This document shows, piece by piece, positions 27,959 through 37,518 of a stretch of 64,000 nt of DNA. The notes under the pieces are model-generated. The model saw only the letters and a program-made list of their open reading frames with translations, did no database searches and was not told the DNA's origin. The stretch's first letter is position 1; the number at the start of each line of letters is the position of its first letter. The DNA is from Actinobacillus equuli. GTDB taxonomy: Bacteria; Pseudomonadota; Gammaproteobacteria; Enterobacterales; Pasteurellaceae. Position numbers and translations under genes: made by a program. Location of the stretch: assembly GCF_900636745.1 (NCBI RefSeq), contig NZ_LR134310.1:2304321-2368320 (forward strand). Reading direction: 5' to 3'.

Positions 27959-28489
27959 TTATTCTGCAATTTCAGTTTTTAAATATTGGAAAATCTCACG
28001 ATAGTTTTTAGCCGGTTTATTCGCCTCACGTTCTTTTTGCGCACCACGAATCAAGTTGCGTAAATGCTGGCGATCTAATTGCGGATACTCGTTCAGTAAA
28101 TGATTTAAAGACGCATCGCCCATATTGACCAGCTGATCACGCACTAATTCTAATTTATGCAATAATGCTTGCTGTTGGTTATGACGATTTTTCACTTTAT
28201 CCAACGCTTCTTGAATCGGCTCCGGATCACGATTACGCAATAATTTACCGATAAACTGGATTTGGCGGCGACGAGCTTCAAGTTTAAAACCTTGTGCTTG
28301 ACGAATGGCATCTTTTAAATCTTCGTCAAGTGGGATCTTTTCGAGGTTTTGCGGGGTTAATTCAATTAATTCAGCTCCGAGTTTTTTTAGATGTTCTGAA
28401 TCTCGTTTAATTTCGCTTTTACTCACCCAGATGATTTCTTCTTCCTCATCCGTCCAATCAATTTCATTTTTGCTACGTTTTTTAGCCAT
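27959..28489 (-). CDS. darP: Ribosome-associated protein DarP (YjgA)
   Basis: DarP binds late 50S precursors and helps form the peptidyl transferase centre. The 176-residue basic, helical protein shows [20 protein letters not shown] near the start, [22 protein letters not shown], and a C-terminal [32 protein letters not shown], each typical of the YjgA/UPF0307 family. It is divergent from pmbA, as yjgA is from pmbA in E. coli. Confidence 0.93.
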   Translation of the reverse strand: MAKKRSKNEIDWTDEEEEIIWVSKSEIKRDSEHLKKLGAELIELTPQNLEKIPLDEDLKDAIRQAQGFKLEARRRQIQFIGKLLRNRDPEPIQEALDKVKNRHNQQQALLHKLELVRDQLVNMGDASLNHLLNEYPQLDRQHLRNLIRGAQKEREANKPAKNYREIFQYLKTEIAE

Positions 28490-28596
28490 TGTTATTCCTT
28501 CAATCGTAAAAAATACCGTATTCTAACAGAAATTTAAGGTAGAATATACGCATCGTCCTTAGCCATTTTTAATTATCAATTTTAAGTTAACAAATC

Positions 28597-29946
28597 ATGT
28601 CATTAACAACAAAACAAGATCTCCAAAAACAAGAGCAGGAACTTCGTCAAGCGGTTGAATTTGCCCTTAATTTTGCAAAAAAATCAGGGGCAGAAGCGGA
28701 AGTCGGGGTAACAAAAGTTGCCGGGCTTTCGGTTTCAACCCGTTTAGAACAAACGGAAAATATCGAATTTAATAATGACGGTTCTCTCGGCATTTCGGTA
28801 TATGTCGGAAAGCGTAAGGGCAATGCCTCAACCTCGGATTTACAACCACAATCTATTCAACGCGCGGTCGAATCAGCATTAGCGATTGCTAAATATACCT
28901 CGGAAGATGAATGTGCCGGTTTAGCTGATAAAGAGGTGATGGCATTTGATGCGCCGGATTTAGAACTTTATCACCAAGCGGATATTTCAGTTGAACAGGC
29001 GGTCGAACTAGCTTTGGAAGCGGAACATCATGCACTAAATGCAGATGAGAAAATTGTAAATAGCGAAGGAGCAACCTTTAATTCGCATAGTGGTGTACGC
29101 GTGTATGGTAACACGCACGGTATGTTGCAAAGCTATCTTTCAAGTCGCTATTCGCTTTCTTGTAGTGTGATTTCTGCCTATGAAGATCAATTGGAACGTG
29201 ATTATGAATACACGATTTCACGCGAATTTGACAAATTGCAATCACCGGAATGGGTCGGTCGTCAGGCGGCGTTTAAAGCGGTTGATCGTTTGAATCCGCA
29301 AAAGATCAAAACTTGTGAAGTACCCGTGATTTTCTACAATGATGTGGCAACCGGTTTAATCGGACACTTAGCCGGTGCAATTAGTGGCGGTGCCTTATAT
29401 CGTAAATCAAGTTTCTTATTAGATAAGTTAGGTACACAAATTTTACCGAGTTGGTTTGCAATTTCTGAACGCCCACATTTATTACGTCAATTAGCTTCAT
29501 CCGCTTTCGACAGTGAAGGGGTTATTACCCAAGACAGAGAAATTATTACTGACGGTGTATTGCAAACTTATCTGATGACCAGCTATTCGGCGCGTAAGAT
29601 GGGCTTAAAAACGACCGGACACGCAGGCGGTATTCATAACTGGTTAGTCAAACCAAACCGAATAGGTGGTTTAGACACGCTTCTAAAAGAGATGGGAACC
29701 GGTTTATTAGTGACTGAATTTTTAGGATCAGCGATTAATGCGGTAACCGGCGAGTATTCACGCGGAGCGGCAGGTTTTTGGGTGGAAAACGGTGAGATTC
29801 AGTATCCAGTGGCGGAAATTACCATTGCCGGTCAGTTACAAGAAATGTATAAAAATTTAGTTGCAGTTGCTGATGATATTGAGCATCGCTCTAATATTCA
29901 AACAGGTTCGATTTTATTAGACAAAATGAAAATTTCCGGTGAATAA
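28597..29946 (+). CDS. pmbA: Metalloprotease subunit TldE (PmbA)
   Basis: PmbA/TldE forms a heterodimer with TldD that degrades small unfolded peptides and matures microcin B17 in E. coli. The 449 residues contain [49 protein letters not shown], and [23 protein letters not shown]. The metal-binding HExxxH is in TldD, not in this subunit, and is absent here as expected. tldD is not in the window. A Fur-controlled sRNA locus lies directly downstream. Confidence 0.95.
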   Translation: MSLTTKQDLQKQEQELRQAVEFALNFAKKSGAEAEVGVTKVAGLSVSTRLEQTENIEFNNDGSLGISVYVGKRKGNASTSDLQPQSIQRAVESALAIAKYTSEDECAGLADKEVMAFDAPDLELYHQADISVEQAVELALEAEHHALNADEKIVNSEGATFNSHSGVRVYGNTHGMLQSYLSSRYSLSCSVISAYEDQLERDYEYTISREFDKLQSPEWVGRQAAFKAVDRLNPQKIKTCEVPVIFYNDVATGLIGHLAGAISGGALYRKSSFLLDKLGTQILPSWFAISERPHLLRQLASSAFDSEGVITQDREIITDGVLQTYLMTSYSARKMGLKTTGHAGGIHNWLVKPNRIGGLDTLLKEMGTGLLVTEFLGSAINAVTGEYSRGAAGFWVENGEIQYPVAEITIAGQLQEMYKNLVAVADDIEHRSNIQTGSILLDKMKISGE

Positions 29947-29960
29947 AAAATTTTGCCATT

Positions 29961-29975
29961 TGAGAATAATTCTTA
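29961..29975 (+). promoter_or_regulatory. Fur box of the sRNA promoter
   Basis: TGAGAATAATTCTTA fits the 7-1-7 Fur consensus TGATAATNATTATCA at 12 of 15 positions and is nearly palindromic. It abuts the -35 element at 29976, so bound Fur-Fe2+ would block RNA polymerase. Confidence 0.8.
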
Positions 29976-30004
29976 TTGACATTAATTTAATGATTATTTA
30001 AAAT
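29976..30004 (+). promoter_or_regulatory. Sigma-70 promoter of the sRNA
   Basis: A perfect TTGACA (29976-29981) and TAAAAT (29999-30004) are separated by exactly 17 nt. Transcription is expected to start near 30011. It lies just after pmbA and cannot serve ilvH, which is on the other strand. Confidence 0.85.
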
Positions 30005-30010
30005 AGTCCC

Positions 30011-30137
30011 CGTTACATTGTAGGGTAATGTAACACTGCTAAATAACTTTATCGTCATCTAAAGTTATAAAGCAATTAGGGTAAAAGTAAATTCGTTAGG
30101 TCAAAATAGCTAGTCCGTAAGGGCTAGCTATTTTTTT
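30011..30137 (+). ncRNA. Candidate Fur-repressed small RNA (RyhB/HrrF-like in control)
   Basis: The predicted transcript of about 127 nt has three stems. GTTACATT pairs with AATGTAAC (30012-30034), with loop GTAGGGT. ATAACTTTA pairs with TAAAGTTAT (30043-30068). A terminator, AATAGCTAG/CTAGCTATT with T7, closes at 30103-30137. About 34 nt between the second and third stems are single-stranded. No reading frame with a ribosome site is present. The control region matches iron-responsive sRNAs such as E. coli RyhB and Haemophilus HrrF. I do not see the RyhB core sequence, so relation to HrrF is a guess from family and control. Confidence 0.75.
30103..30137 (+). terminator. Terminator of the Fur-controlled sRNA
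   Basis: AAAATAGCTAGTCC and GGGCTAGCTATTTT pair around GTAA, followed by an uninterrupted T-tract of seven. Confidence 0.92.
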
Positions 30138-30155
30138 ATGTTAAATTTTGCAAAA

Positions 30156-30179
30156 ATTTTGACAAATTTGACCGCTTGT
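30156..30179. repeat. Uptake signal between the sRNA and ilvH
   Basis: TTTTGACAAATTTGACCGCTTGT on the minus strand reads as a full core ACAAGCGGTCAAATTT. It lies between two terminators and touches no gene. Confidence 0.88.
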
Positions 30180-30197
30180 ATTGTAAGTAAAAGAAAA

Positions 30198-30215
30198 GGC
30201 GAACTTTTGTTCGCC
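30198..30215 (-). terminator. Terminator of ilvIH
   Basis: On the minus strand GGCGAAC and GTTCGCC pair around AAAA and are followed by TTTTCTTTT, 11 nt after the ilvH stop. Confidence 0.9.
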
Positions 30216-30225
30216 CTATAAAAAA

Positions 30226-30717
30226 TTATAAACAGTTCTTATCACCACGAGAAAGACTAATAACGCCTGAGCGTACTATCTCAACCACCGTCGTTTCTTG
30301 TTTTACCGCTTCAATAAATGCGTTCAGTTTTTCACTCGTACCGGATAACTGAATGGTGTAGAGCTTCGGCGTAATATCTACGATTTGCCCTCGGAAAATA
30401 TCTGCCATACGTTTTAATTCATCACGAGCCGAGCCTGTCGCTCGTACTTTTAACAGTAGTACTTCACGCTCAATATGTTCGGTAGGACTTAAATTTGATA
30501 CCTTGAACACATCAATCAGTTTATGTAATTGTTTTTCGATTTGCTCAAGCACGTTTTCATCTCCTTGAGCAACGATCGTCATACGAGAAAGTGTTTCATC
30601 GTCAGTCGGCGCAACGGTTAAACTTTCGATATTAAACCCACGTTGAGAAAAAAGACCTACCACACGGGATAATGCACCCGATTCGTTTTCGAGTAATACT
30701 GATAATGTTCTACGCAT
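30226..30717 (-). CDS. ilvH: Acetolactate synthase III, small regulatory subunit
   Basis: IlvH is the valine-sensing ACT-domain subunit of acetohydroxyacid synthase III. The 163 residues start [38 protein letters not shown], which is the N-terminal ACT domain, followed by a second half ending [19 protein letters not shown]. It overlaps the end of ilvI by 8 nt, so translation is coupled. The N-terminal ESGALSRV segment is where valine resistance mutations fall in E. coli. Confidence 0.97.
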   Translation of the reverse strand: MRRTLSVLLENESGALSRVVGLFSQRGFNIESLTVAPTDDETLSRMTIVAQGDENVLEQIEKQLHKLIDVFKVSNLSPTEHIEREVLLLKVRATGSARDELKRMADIFRGQIVDITPKLYTIQLSGTSEKLNAFIEAVKQETTVVEIVRSGVISLSRGDKNCL

Positions 30718-32434
30718 CTGTTCTCTCCGTTTTGCTTAAAATCATCTCATTCATTGCACCGCCACGAATTTGCATTGGGTAAACGTGTTCGGTTTCATCT
30801 ACTTTTACATCGACAAACACTAATTTGTCTTTGATGGCAAAGGCTTGGGTGAGTTTTTCTTCCAATTCGCTCGGGTGATCAATCGTAATACCGACATGGC
30901 CGTAAGCTTCAGCTAATTTTGCGAAATCAGGTAATGAATTCATATAAACTTGTGAATGTCTACCTGAATAAATCAAGTCTTGCCACTGTTTTACCATACC
31001 TAAGAAGCGGTTATTTAAACTCACAATCACAACCGGTGTGCCATATTGTTTTGCGGTTGAAAGTTCTTGGATATTCATCTGAATTGAGCCGTCACCGGTG
31101 ACACATACCACGGTGGCTTCCGGATGGGCAAATTTTACACCGATTGCAGCCGGTAAACCGAAGCCCATTGTGCCAGCACCACCTGAATTGATCCAACGGC
31201 GAGGTTGCTCAAACGGATAGTGAAGAGCTGCGAACATTTGGTGTTGACCGACATCCGAAGCAACATAGGCATCACCTTTGGTGATTTGATGAATTAATCG
31301 GATCACTTGCTGCGGCTTGATCACATCATTGCTTTCTTCAAAGCTTAAACATTGGCGTGCTTTCCATTCATTGATTTGTTGCCACCAAGCGGTCAAATCC
31401 GCTTGATTTTTTGCAAGATTTTCTTCTTCCAACAAGCTGAGGAATTCTTCTAATACATTTTTCGCACTACCTACGATCGGAATATAAGCCGGTACGGTTT
31501 TTGAAATAGAAGCCGGATCGATATCAACGTGAATGACTTTTGCATTCGGACAATATTTCGCCAGATTATTCGTGGTACGGTCATCAAAACGTACACCAAT
31601 ACCGAGAATCAAATCACTTTCGTGCATTGCATTATTCGCTTCGTAAGTGCCGTGCATACCGAGCATACCTAAGAATTGTTTGTTTGATGCAGGGAAAGCA
31701 CCTAAGCCCATTAATGAACTGGTTACCGGCAAGTTTAATTTGGTTGCAAAATCAGTCAGTTGCGTTGCACATTCTGCAGAAATAACCCCACCACCGATAT
31801 ATAACACCGGTTTTTTCGCCACTAATAAAGCTTTTAATGCTTTTTTAATCTGACCTTTATGACCTTGTACTGTCGGGTTATATGAGCGTAATGAAACCTC
31901 TTTCGGATATTCATAGGTAAATTTATTCGCAGGATTTACCATATCTTTTGGAATATCAATTAATACTGGGCCGGGACGACCGGTTGATGCAATATAAAAG
32001 GCTTTTTTGATCGTTGAGGGAATGTCTTCCGGATTTTTGATCATGAAGCTGTGCTTAACAACCGGGCGAGAAATACCCAGCATATCGCATTCTTGGAAAG
32101 CATCCGTACCGATTAAAGCGGAAGGTACCTGACCGGTTAAGATAACAAGTGGAACAGAGTCTGCGTAAGCGGTAGCAATACCGGTAATTGCATTGGTTGC
32201 TCCGGGGCCGGAAGTGACTAACACACAACCGACTTTACCGGTTGAGCGAGCGTAACCATCTGCCATATGTACCGCAGCTTGCTCATGGCGTACAAGCACG
32301 TGATTGATATTATCAAGCGTATGAATTGCATCATAAATATCTAATACCGAGCCACCCGGATAGCCGAAAACGTATTCTACGCCTTCGTCTTTCAAGGACT
32401 GAACAACCATTTCTGCACCAGAAAGTTTTTTCAT
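30710..32434 (-). CDS. ilvI: Acetolactate synthase III, large catalytic subunit
   Basis: IlvI condenses pyruvate to acetolactate or, with 2-oxobutyrate, to acetohydroxybutyrate in branched-chain amino acid synthesis. The 574 residues carry the ThDP-enzyme domains: [17 protein letters not shown] and [22 protein letters not shown] near the start, the FAD-binding middle, and the ThDP motif [18 protein letters not shown]. The ATG at 32434 has GGAGG upstream and matches E. coli IlvI ([11 protein letters not shown]). A TTG at 32446 would place the start inside that ribosome site. An uptake-signal match lies inside the gene at 31385. Confidence 0.97.
   Translation of the reverse strand: MKKLSGAEMVVQSLKDEGVEYVFGYPGGSVLDIYDAIHTLDNINHVLVRHEQAAVHMADGYARSTGKVGCVLVTSGPGATNAITGIATAYADSVPLVILTGQVPSALIGTDAFQECDMLGISRPVVKHSFMIKNPEDIPSTIKKAFYIASTGRPGPVLIDIPKDMVNPANKFTYEYPKEVSLRSYNPTVQGHKGQIKKALKALLVAKKPVLYIGGGVISAECATQLTDFATKLNLPVTSSLMGLGAFPASNKQFLGMLGMHGTYEANNAMHESDLILGIGVRFDDRTTNNLAKYCPNAKVIHVDIDPASISKTVPAYIPIVGSAKNVLEEFLSLLEEENLAKNQADLTAWWQQINEWKARQCLSFEESNDVIKPQQVIRLIHQITKGDAYVASDVGQHQMFAALHYPFEQPRRWINSGGAGTMGFGLPAAIGVKFAHPEATVVCVTGDGSIQMNIQELSTAKQYGTPVVIVSLNNRFLGMVKQWQDLIYSGRHSQVYMNSLPDFAKLAEAYGHVGITIDHPSELEEKLTQAFAIKDKLVFVDVKVDETEHVYPMQIRGGAMNEMILSKTERTDA
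31385..31396. repeat. Uptake signal inside ilvI
   Basis: CCAAGCGGTCAAAT matches the core except for one base, and a second partial core with a TTTTTTGCAAG tail follows within 25 nt. Confidence 0.7.
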
Positions 32435-32746
32435 TGAATCCTCCAACGATTTTTTTAAGTAAAATATTGTGTTTGCTTTATATGTGAAATCGATTTTGCT
32501 AAAAAATAAAATATTTGTCTAGGGGGCATAAAAGGTTGTGAGTGGTGATTGACCAGTTTAATATATCGTTTATTTTAAATATTTGGGTTTTTATAAAATG
32601 GATTGGCATTTTTTTCAGTAAAAAGATATTTTTAACCAAATTTTATAAAATGAGAAGAATTAAATCTTTTTTGTGAAGAAAGGTAAAAATATTCGGAATA
32701 GGTAGGAAAGAAAATAGTGTGAATATGTCACACTATTTCAAAAGTC
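32435..32746. other. 312-nt AT-rich region between ilvI and can
   Basis: The region is the upstream control zone of ilvI and the downstream end of can. On the minus strand TAGACA and CAAAAT, 17 nt apart, near 32520-32490 are a possible ilvI promoter. The rest is AT-rich, as Lrp-controlled ilvIH regions are in enterics. The can terminator occupies 32712-32738. I see no leader peptide gene and no additional reading frame. Confidence 0.5.
32712..32738 (-). terminator. Terminator of the carbonic anhydrase gene
   Basis: AAATAGTGTGA and TCACACTATTT form an 11-bp perfect stem around a 5-nt loop. On the minus strand TTTTCTTT follows. Confidence 0.85.
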
Positions 32747-33463
32747 TTAATCAAAGTAAGCATTTTCAAGAGGATCAGCTGGTTCAGGTTGCTTATTGGC
32801 AATCATTTCTTCAACTTCGGTGGTGAGTTTTGCAATCGCATTGCGGTAGGTGATTTCAAGCGTTTCTGTACTCGTTGCCATCACGCCTTGATCATTTAAG
32901 AAGCCATCATTAACATCATATACCCAGCCGTGAATTGACAGTTTCTTACCTCGACTCCAAGCTGCCGTCACAATCGAGCTGCGACCTAAGTTGTATACTT
33001 GCTCGGCAACATTTAAACGGGTCAGCATATTGGCGCGTTGTTCAGAAGGGAGATTACCGAGCAAATAGCTGTGTTTGAACCAGAGATCACGAATGTGCAA
33101 GAGCCAGTTGCTAATTAAACCATAATCTTCAACCGTTCCCATTGCCGCTTTAATACCGCCGCAATTGGTATGACCGCAAATGATGATATGCTCGATATCT
33201 AATACATCGACCGCATACTGTACGACAGAAAGGCAATTTAGATCAGTATGAATAACTAAGTTTGCTACATTACGGTGAACGAAGAGTTCCCCTGGACCTA
33301 AGCCGGTTAATTTTTCTGCGGGAACACGGCTGTCTGAACATCCAATCCAAAGATAAGTCGGTTTTTGGTGTTCGGCAAGTTGTTTAAAGTAATCTGATTG
33401 CTCATCTTTCATCCGAGTTGCCCAAGCATGATTGTTGGCAAACAGTTGTTCAATTTGTTTCAT
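32747..33463 (-). CDS. can: Beta-class carbonic anhydrase
   Basis: This enzyme interconverts CO2 and bicarbonate and supplies bicarbonate for biosynthesis at air CO2 levels. The 238-residue protein closely matches the structurally studied Haemophilus influenzae enzyme, with zinc ligands Cys42, Asp44, His98 and Cys101 at identical positions. Trp39 and Arg64, which form the bicarbonate-regulated site, are also kept. I start at 33463: AAGGA lies five bases before this ATG, while the ATG at 33466 is too close to it. The gene stands alone. Confidence 0.96.
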   Translation of the reverse strand: MKQIEQLFANNHAWATRMKDEQSDYFKQLAEHQKPTYLWIGCSDSRVPAEKLTGLGPGELFVHRNVANLVIHTDLNCLSVVQYAVDVLDIEHIIICGHTNCGGIKAAMGTVEDYGLISNWLLHIRDLWFKHSYLLGNLPSEQRANMLTRLNVAEQVYNLGRSSIVTAAWSRGKKLSIHGWVYDVNDGFLNDQGVMATSTETLEITYRNAIAKLTTEVEEMIANKQPEPADPLENAYFD

Positions 33464-33524
33464 CATGTTCCTTAATATTGTTATCAAATTGTTAGATATT
33501 CTAGCATAAAGCCATTCAAAATAA

Positions 33525-33570
33525 AAAAGCGGTTGAATTTACAAGATTTTTTGCAAATTCAACCGCTTTT
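33525..33570. repeat. Inverted uptake-signal pair between csp and can
   Basis: AAAAGCGGT (33525-33533) with TTGAATTT and ACCGCTTTT (33562-33570) with AAATTCA face each other. It is placed just after the cold-shock gene stop and can act as its terminator. Confidence 0.85.
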
Positions 33571-33585
33571 TTATCGATTCTAGAG

Positions 33586-33792
33586 CTATTCTACTAGCGT
33601 GATTTTGGACGCCGATGCACCACGTTCACCGTTAATGAGTTCAAACTGTACTTTTTGTCCGACTTTGAGTGAACGATAGCCTTCACTCTGAATTTCTGAA
33701 AAATGGGCAAAAATATCACCTTCAAAAGATTCACAAGTAATAAAACCAAAACCTTTTGTATTGTTGAACCATTTCACGATGCCAATTTCCAT
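33586..33792 (-). CDS. cspD: Cold-shock-domain protein, CspD type
   Basis: This 68-residue single cold-shock domain begins MEIGIVKWFNNTKGFGFIT, with RNP1 KGFGFI and RNP2 DIFAHF. It binds single-stranded nucleic acid. The ATG at 33792 has AGGAGA eight bases upstream and agrees with the Haemophilus CspD start; a reading extended to 33828 adds 12 unsupported residues. CspD in E. coli inhibits replication in stationary phase; whether this protein does so is unknown. Confidence 0.9.
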   Translation of the reverse strand: MEIGIVKWFNNTKGFGFITCESFEGDIFAHFSEIQSEGYRSLKVGQKVQFELINGERGASASKITLVE

Positions 33793-33905
33793 AATAATAA
33801 TCTCCTGTCCTATGGCGTTTTTGATCATACACCGTAAATTTTAGTCAAAAATGTAATTGGAGCAACGAGCAATATTCAAAAATTAGCGCTAGATCACAAA
33901 ATTTC

Positions 33906-34481
33906 TTAAAAGACGGAAGTTTCCAGCTTTAATACGCCTTTTTCTACGATGATCGCTTTACCGAATTTTTTCACTAACGCTTCTTTGGCCTTGCTTTCAT
34001 CTAAGGTATAAACTGGTGTGTTATTCAGAATATTTGCCAGACCGTCCATTAGCATTGGGAGGAAAATTTGCAAGTCATCTTGATACTTTTCAGGTGTTGC
34101 GGAATAGTTTAGTAAACGGATATCTTTTAAATATAATGCGCCTTTTTCGGGATCGTAGAAAGGGGTAGTATCCATATTCAGATAAATCTTGGCATCATAC
34201 TTTTTACTTTTGGCTTGTAATATACCATCAATGATACCTGAAACAGCAACCTTCTTCTCATCAGTTTGCCCGATTTCGGTGGCAAGATTGTAGAGGTGGT
34301 AATCCAGCTGAAATAAGCCCAGAATTCCGACTTTATCTTTTAGCGGAATTTTTTCGGCTAAACGTGTTTCGAGATATTGGTTAATTTCTTGTTGGCTGAT
34401 ACTGAATGCTTGTACGTTACTGATAAACGATAGCAACAATAATGTACCGGAGAGTAAAAGTTTAAACGCTTTTTTCATCAT
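33906..34481 (-). CDS. DUF1439 (YceB-like) exported protein
   Basis: This 191-residue precursor has a signal peptide ending near SNVQA/FSISQQ and a DUF1439 body, as in E. coli YceB: SISQQEINQYLETRLAEK, LFQLDYHLYNLATEIG, ALYLKDIRLLNYSATPEKY. YceB is a lipoprotein, but here no Cys stands at the cleavage site, so the mature protein is probably soluble in the periplasm. The family's function is unknown. The gene converges on nothing; the plus-strand lipoprotein gene lies upstream, divergent. Confidence 0.82.
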   Translation of the reverse strand: MMKKAFKLLLSGTLLLLSFISNVQAFSISQQEINQYLETRLAEKIPLKDKVGILGLFQLDYHLYNLATEIGQTDEKKVAVSGIIDGILQAKSKKYDAKIYLNMDTTPFYDPEKGALYLKDIRLLNYSATPEKYQDDLQIFLPMLMDGLANILNNTPVYTLDESKAKEALVKKFGKAIIVEKGVLKLETSVF

Positions 34482-34594
34482 ATTTCCTTCTGTTCAAGAT
34501 AGCTTATTCTAGTTTTGTTAAGTGAAAAAGAGTAAAATGACACTCTTTTAGTTTGGATCGGACTATAACAATTCCGTTCAATGAAGGAAACAAA

Positions 34595-34729
34595 ATGATT
34601 AAAAAAATTATCATTTGCCTCTGTGCTTTTGCTTTAGCTAGTTGTGCAGTTGGTGGTAGCGCGAGTGTTGGTGGCGGTTCAAATGGTGTAGGTGCGGGTT
34701 TCAGTTTAGGGACGGGGATCCGCTTTTAA
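34595..34729 (+). CDS. Small glycine-rich lipoprotein (44 residues)
   Basis: The reading frame starts MIKKIIICLCAFALASCAV, a compact signal peptide with lipobox LASC, and continues with a Gly/Ser/Val-rich body ending FSLGTGIRF. AAGGA lies six bases before the ATG. Mature length would be only about 28 residues. A TATAAC-like box lies near 34563. I do not recognise the family. Length, ribosome site and lipobox argue that it is real. The body reminds me of Gly-rich outer-membrane lipoproteins, without a specific match. Confidence 0.68.
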   Translation: MIKKIIICLCAFALASCAVGGSASVGGGSNGVGAGFSLGTGIRF

Positions 34730-34753
34730 TTTGCAAATAATAAGTGGAATATG

Positions 34754-34762
34754 ACCGCTTGT
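34754..34762. repeat. Uptake signal core before tgt
   Basis: ACCGCTTGT is a full reverse core (ACAAGCGGT on the minus strand), followed on that strand by CATATTCC, a decayed tail. It lies between the small lipoprotein gene and tgt. Confidence 0.75.
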
Positions 34763-34791
34763 TGATGCGTTTATAGACTGTTTATCTATAA

Positions 34792-35949
<1,158 letters not shown>

Positions 35950-35963
35950 TTTAAATTTATCAT

Positions 35964-35993
35964 TGGCACAAGTTTAGGCTTGTGCCTTTTTCT
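35964..35993 (+). terminator. Terminator after tgt
   Basis: GGCACAAG and CTTGTGCC pair around TTTAGG, followed by TTTTTCTC. Confidence 0.92.
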
Positions 35994-36019
35994 CATATTT
36001 ATTGTATATAGAGGTTGTT

Positions 36020-36538
36020 ATGCAGCAGTTGGAGCCACAACAATTCGCAAGTTGGGCAGAGCCGATTGATATGTTGTATGCTTGCCATAGTAAGGTAAAG
36101 CGTTTTTGCAAACAGTTACATATTTTGCCGGAATATTTGGCAAAAAATGGGGTTAATCAAGCGGTTAAAAATGATGTACAGCAGATTCTCAACTATTTCA
36201 ATCTTTCGGCTCCGTTGCACCATGAAGACGAAGAGTGTGATTTTTTCCCAGCATTGCTTCAAGTTCAACCGCAAGCACAAGCAGAAGTTGATGAGCTGGA
36301 AAGTCAACACGAGTTATTACATCATAATTGGGCATTACTTTCTGTACAATTAGAAGCATTAGTTGCAGGTGAGCGAAACGAAGTTGATCCGGAACTTATC
36401 GCACGTTTTATTGCAGGATATGAGGTTCACATTGCGATTGAAGAGCCGCTTTTCGAATTAGGGCGTTCTCATTTAGCACAATTGGAACTGGAACAAATGG
36501 GCAAAATTATGGCAGCACGTAGAAAAACATCATCATAA
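36020..36538 (+). CDS. HHE-domain (hemerythrin-like) cytoplasmic protein
   Basis: This 172-residue helical protein has spaced His/Glu typical of hemerythrin-like diiron sites: YACHSKVKRFCKQL, LHHEDEECDFFPALL, ESQHELLHHNWALL and YEVHIAIEEPLFELG. Such proteins bind oxygen or nitric oxide, or handle iron. I start at 36020, with AGAGG five bases upstream, rather than the TTG at 36002. A TusA-like gene follows 20 nt downstream, so they are probably one operon. Its specific role is unknown. Confidence 0.85.
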   Translation: MQQLEPQQFASWAEPIDMLYACHSKVKRFCKQLHILPEYLAKNGVNQAVKNDVQQILNYFNLSAPLHHEDEECDFFPALLQVQPQAQAEVDELESQHELLHHNWALLSVQLEALVAGERNEVDPELIARFIAGYEVHIAIEEPLFELGRSHLAQLELEQMGKIMAARRKTSS

Positions 36539-36558
36539 ATAACGGCATTTCCCTATTA

Positions 36559-36780
36559 ATGAATGTATATCAATTAGACTTAACTGCATATAGCTGCCCC
36601 ATGCCCTTATTAATGGCAAAAAAAGCGTTAGCGAGTTTACCTGTCCATAGTACATTAGTGATTTGTATAAATTTAGCGAGTAGTCAGGATGACTTTAAGC
36701 TGCTGTGTGAACAATATGGATATCAGTGGCTAGGTTGTCAGAATGAGGATATAAGGCGGGTTATCACAATAAAAAAATAA
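36559..36780 (+). CDS. TusA/SirA-like sulfur-carrier-fold protein
   Basis: This 73-residue protein has the TusA fold signature, including the CPxP motif in YSCPMPLLMAKKALASL. The Cys would carry a persulfide if it acts like TusA or YedF. The C-terminal half (SSQDDFKLLCEQYGYQWLGCQNED) has the usual pattern, though family members differ in function. No good ribosome site is seen before the ATG, so coupling to the HHE gene is likely. The partner enzymes are not in the window. Confidence 0.8.
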   Translation: MNVYQLDLTAYSCPMPLLMAKKALASLPVHSTLVICINLASSQDDFKLLCEQYGYQWLGCQNEDIRRVITIKK

Positions 36781-36823
36781 GCGGTTTCTTTTTGTAAAAA
36801 TTTTACCAAAAGAAACCGCTTGC
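36777..36823. repeat. Inverted uptake-signal pair after the TusA-like gene
   Basis: ATAAGCGGT (36777-36785) and ACCGCTTGC (36815-36823) face each other with inverted TTTCTTTT and AAAAGAAA tails around GTAAAAATTTTAC. It overlaps the TusA-like stop and can end both converging transcripts. Confidence 0.85.
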
Positions 36824-36844
36824 TTATTTAATAACTCATCACTT

Positions 36845-37450
36845 TTATGACCAGCCGTTATTACGTCTACGACGAGGCATAATAAATGGAATAAATAGAC
36901 CGAGTAATAAACCCGCTGCTAATACGGAACCGCCATAGATAAACCACTGAATAACAATTTCACGTTTTTCAGAATCATGCATCGTTTCTAAATCACGATT
37001 CTTATTTTTTAATACTTCCAACTCACGTTTAAGTTGGGCATTTTGATCAAGCAATTCACTACTTTGCTGTTCAGCCTGCTGGCTACGACGTTGCATTTCA
37101 ATAGTACGCTGTTGCCAATCGCTATCAATTTTACCTAATTTGGCACTTAAATCTTGAACTTGTTGTTGTAGTTGTGGGATTAAATCTTTCGGGCTTGCCG
37201 TTTGGGAAATTTCTGAAGCAAGTACCCAGCCTTCACGATTTTTGCTATCACGAATAAGCACAAAGCGATCTTTACGGTCTAATACCGTCACTTTCTCTCC
37301 CGCTTGAATAGCTCCTGAGATTTTATATTGATCACCTGCCCCTTTACGCATATAAGTACTAAGGTTTTCAGTAATATAATCTACCGAAAAAGCAGGAAGA
37401 GAGGTTCCGAGTAATAAACAAGCGAGTAGGGTCGACTTCCGTTTTAGCAT
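36845..37450 (-). CDS. ygiM: SH3b-domain periplasmic/membrane protein (YgiM type)
   Basis: This 201-residue protein has a signal peptide (to about PAFS/VDYI), a bacterial SH3 domain (YITENLSTYMRKGAGDQYKI...VTVLDRKDRFVLIRDSKNREGWV), a Gln-rich coiled coil (about 92-155) and one C-terminal membrane helix followed by PRRRRNN. It matches the TIGR04211/YgiM architecture. The function is unknown. A related gene stands next to PiT in Haemophilus as I recall. Here a terminator separates it from the pit gene. Confidence 0.85.
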   Translation of the reverse strand: MLKRKSTLLACLLLGTSLPAFSVDYITENLSTYMRKGAGDQYKISGAIQAGEKVTVLDRKDRFVLIRDSKNREGWVLASEISQTASPKDLIPQLQQQVQDLSAKLGKIDSDWQQRTIEMQRRSQQAEQQSSELLDQNAQLKRELEVLKNKNRDLETMHDSEKREIVIQWFIYGGSVLAAGLLLGLFIPFIMPRRRRNNGWS

Positions 37451-37474
37451 AATCGATGTTCCTTTTAGTTAGTA

Positions 37475-37509
37475 AAAAGGAAAAGTGCAATCATGCACTT
37501 TTCCCGGAG
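37475..37509 (-). terminator. Terminator of the pit-DUF47 operon
   Basis: GGAAAAGTGCA and TGCACTTTTCC form an 11-bp stem around ATCA, followed on the minus strand by TTTTTAC. Confidence 0.9.
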
Positions 37510-37518
37510 TTAAAAAAA

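Noticed and set aside
32712..32738. TGTGA...TCACA as a CRP site
   Set aside because: The half-sites are 5 bp apart instead of 6, and the 11-bp arms with a T-tract fit a terminator of can better.
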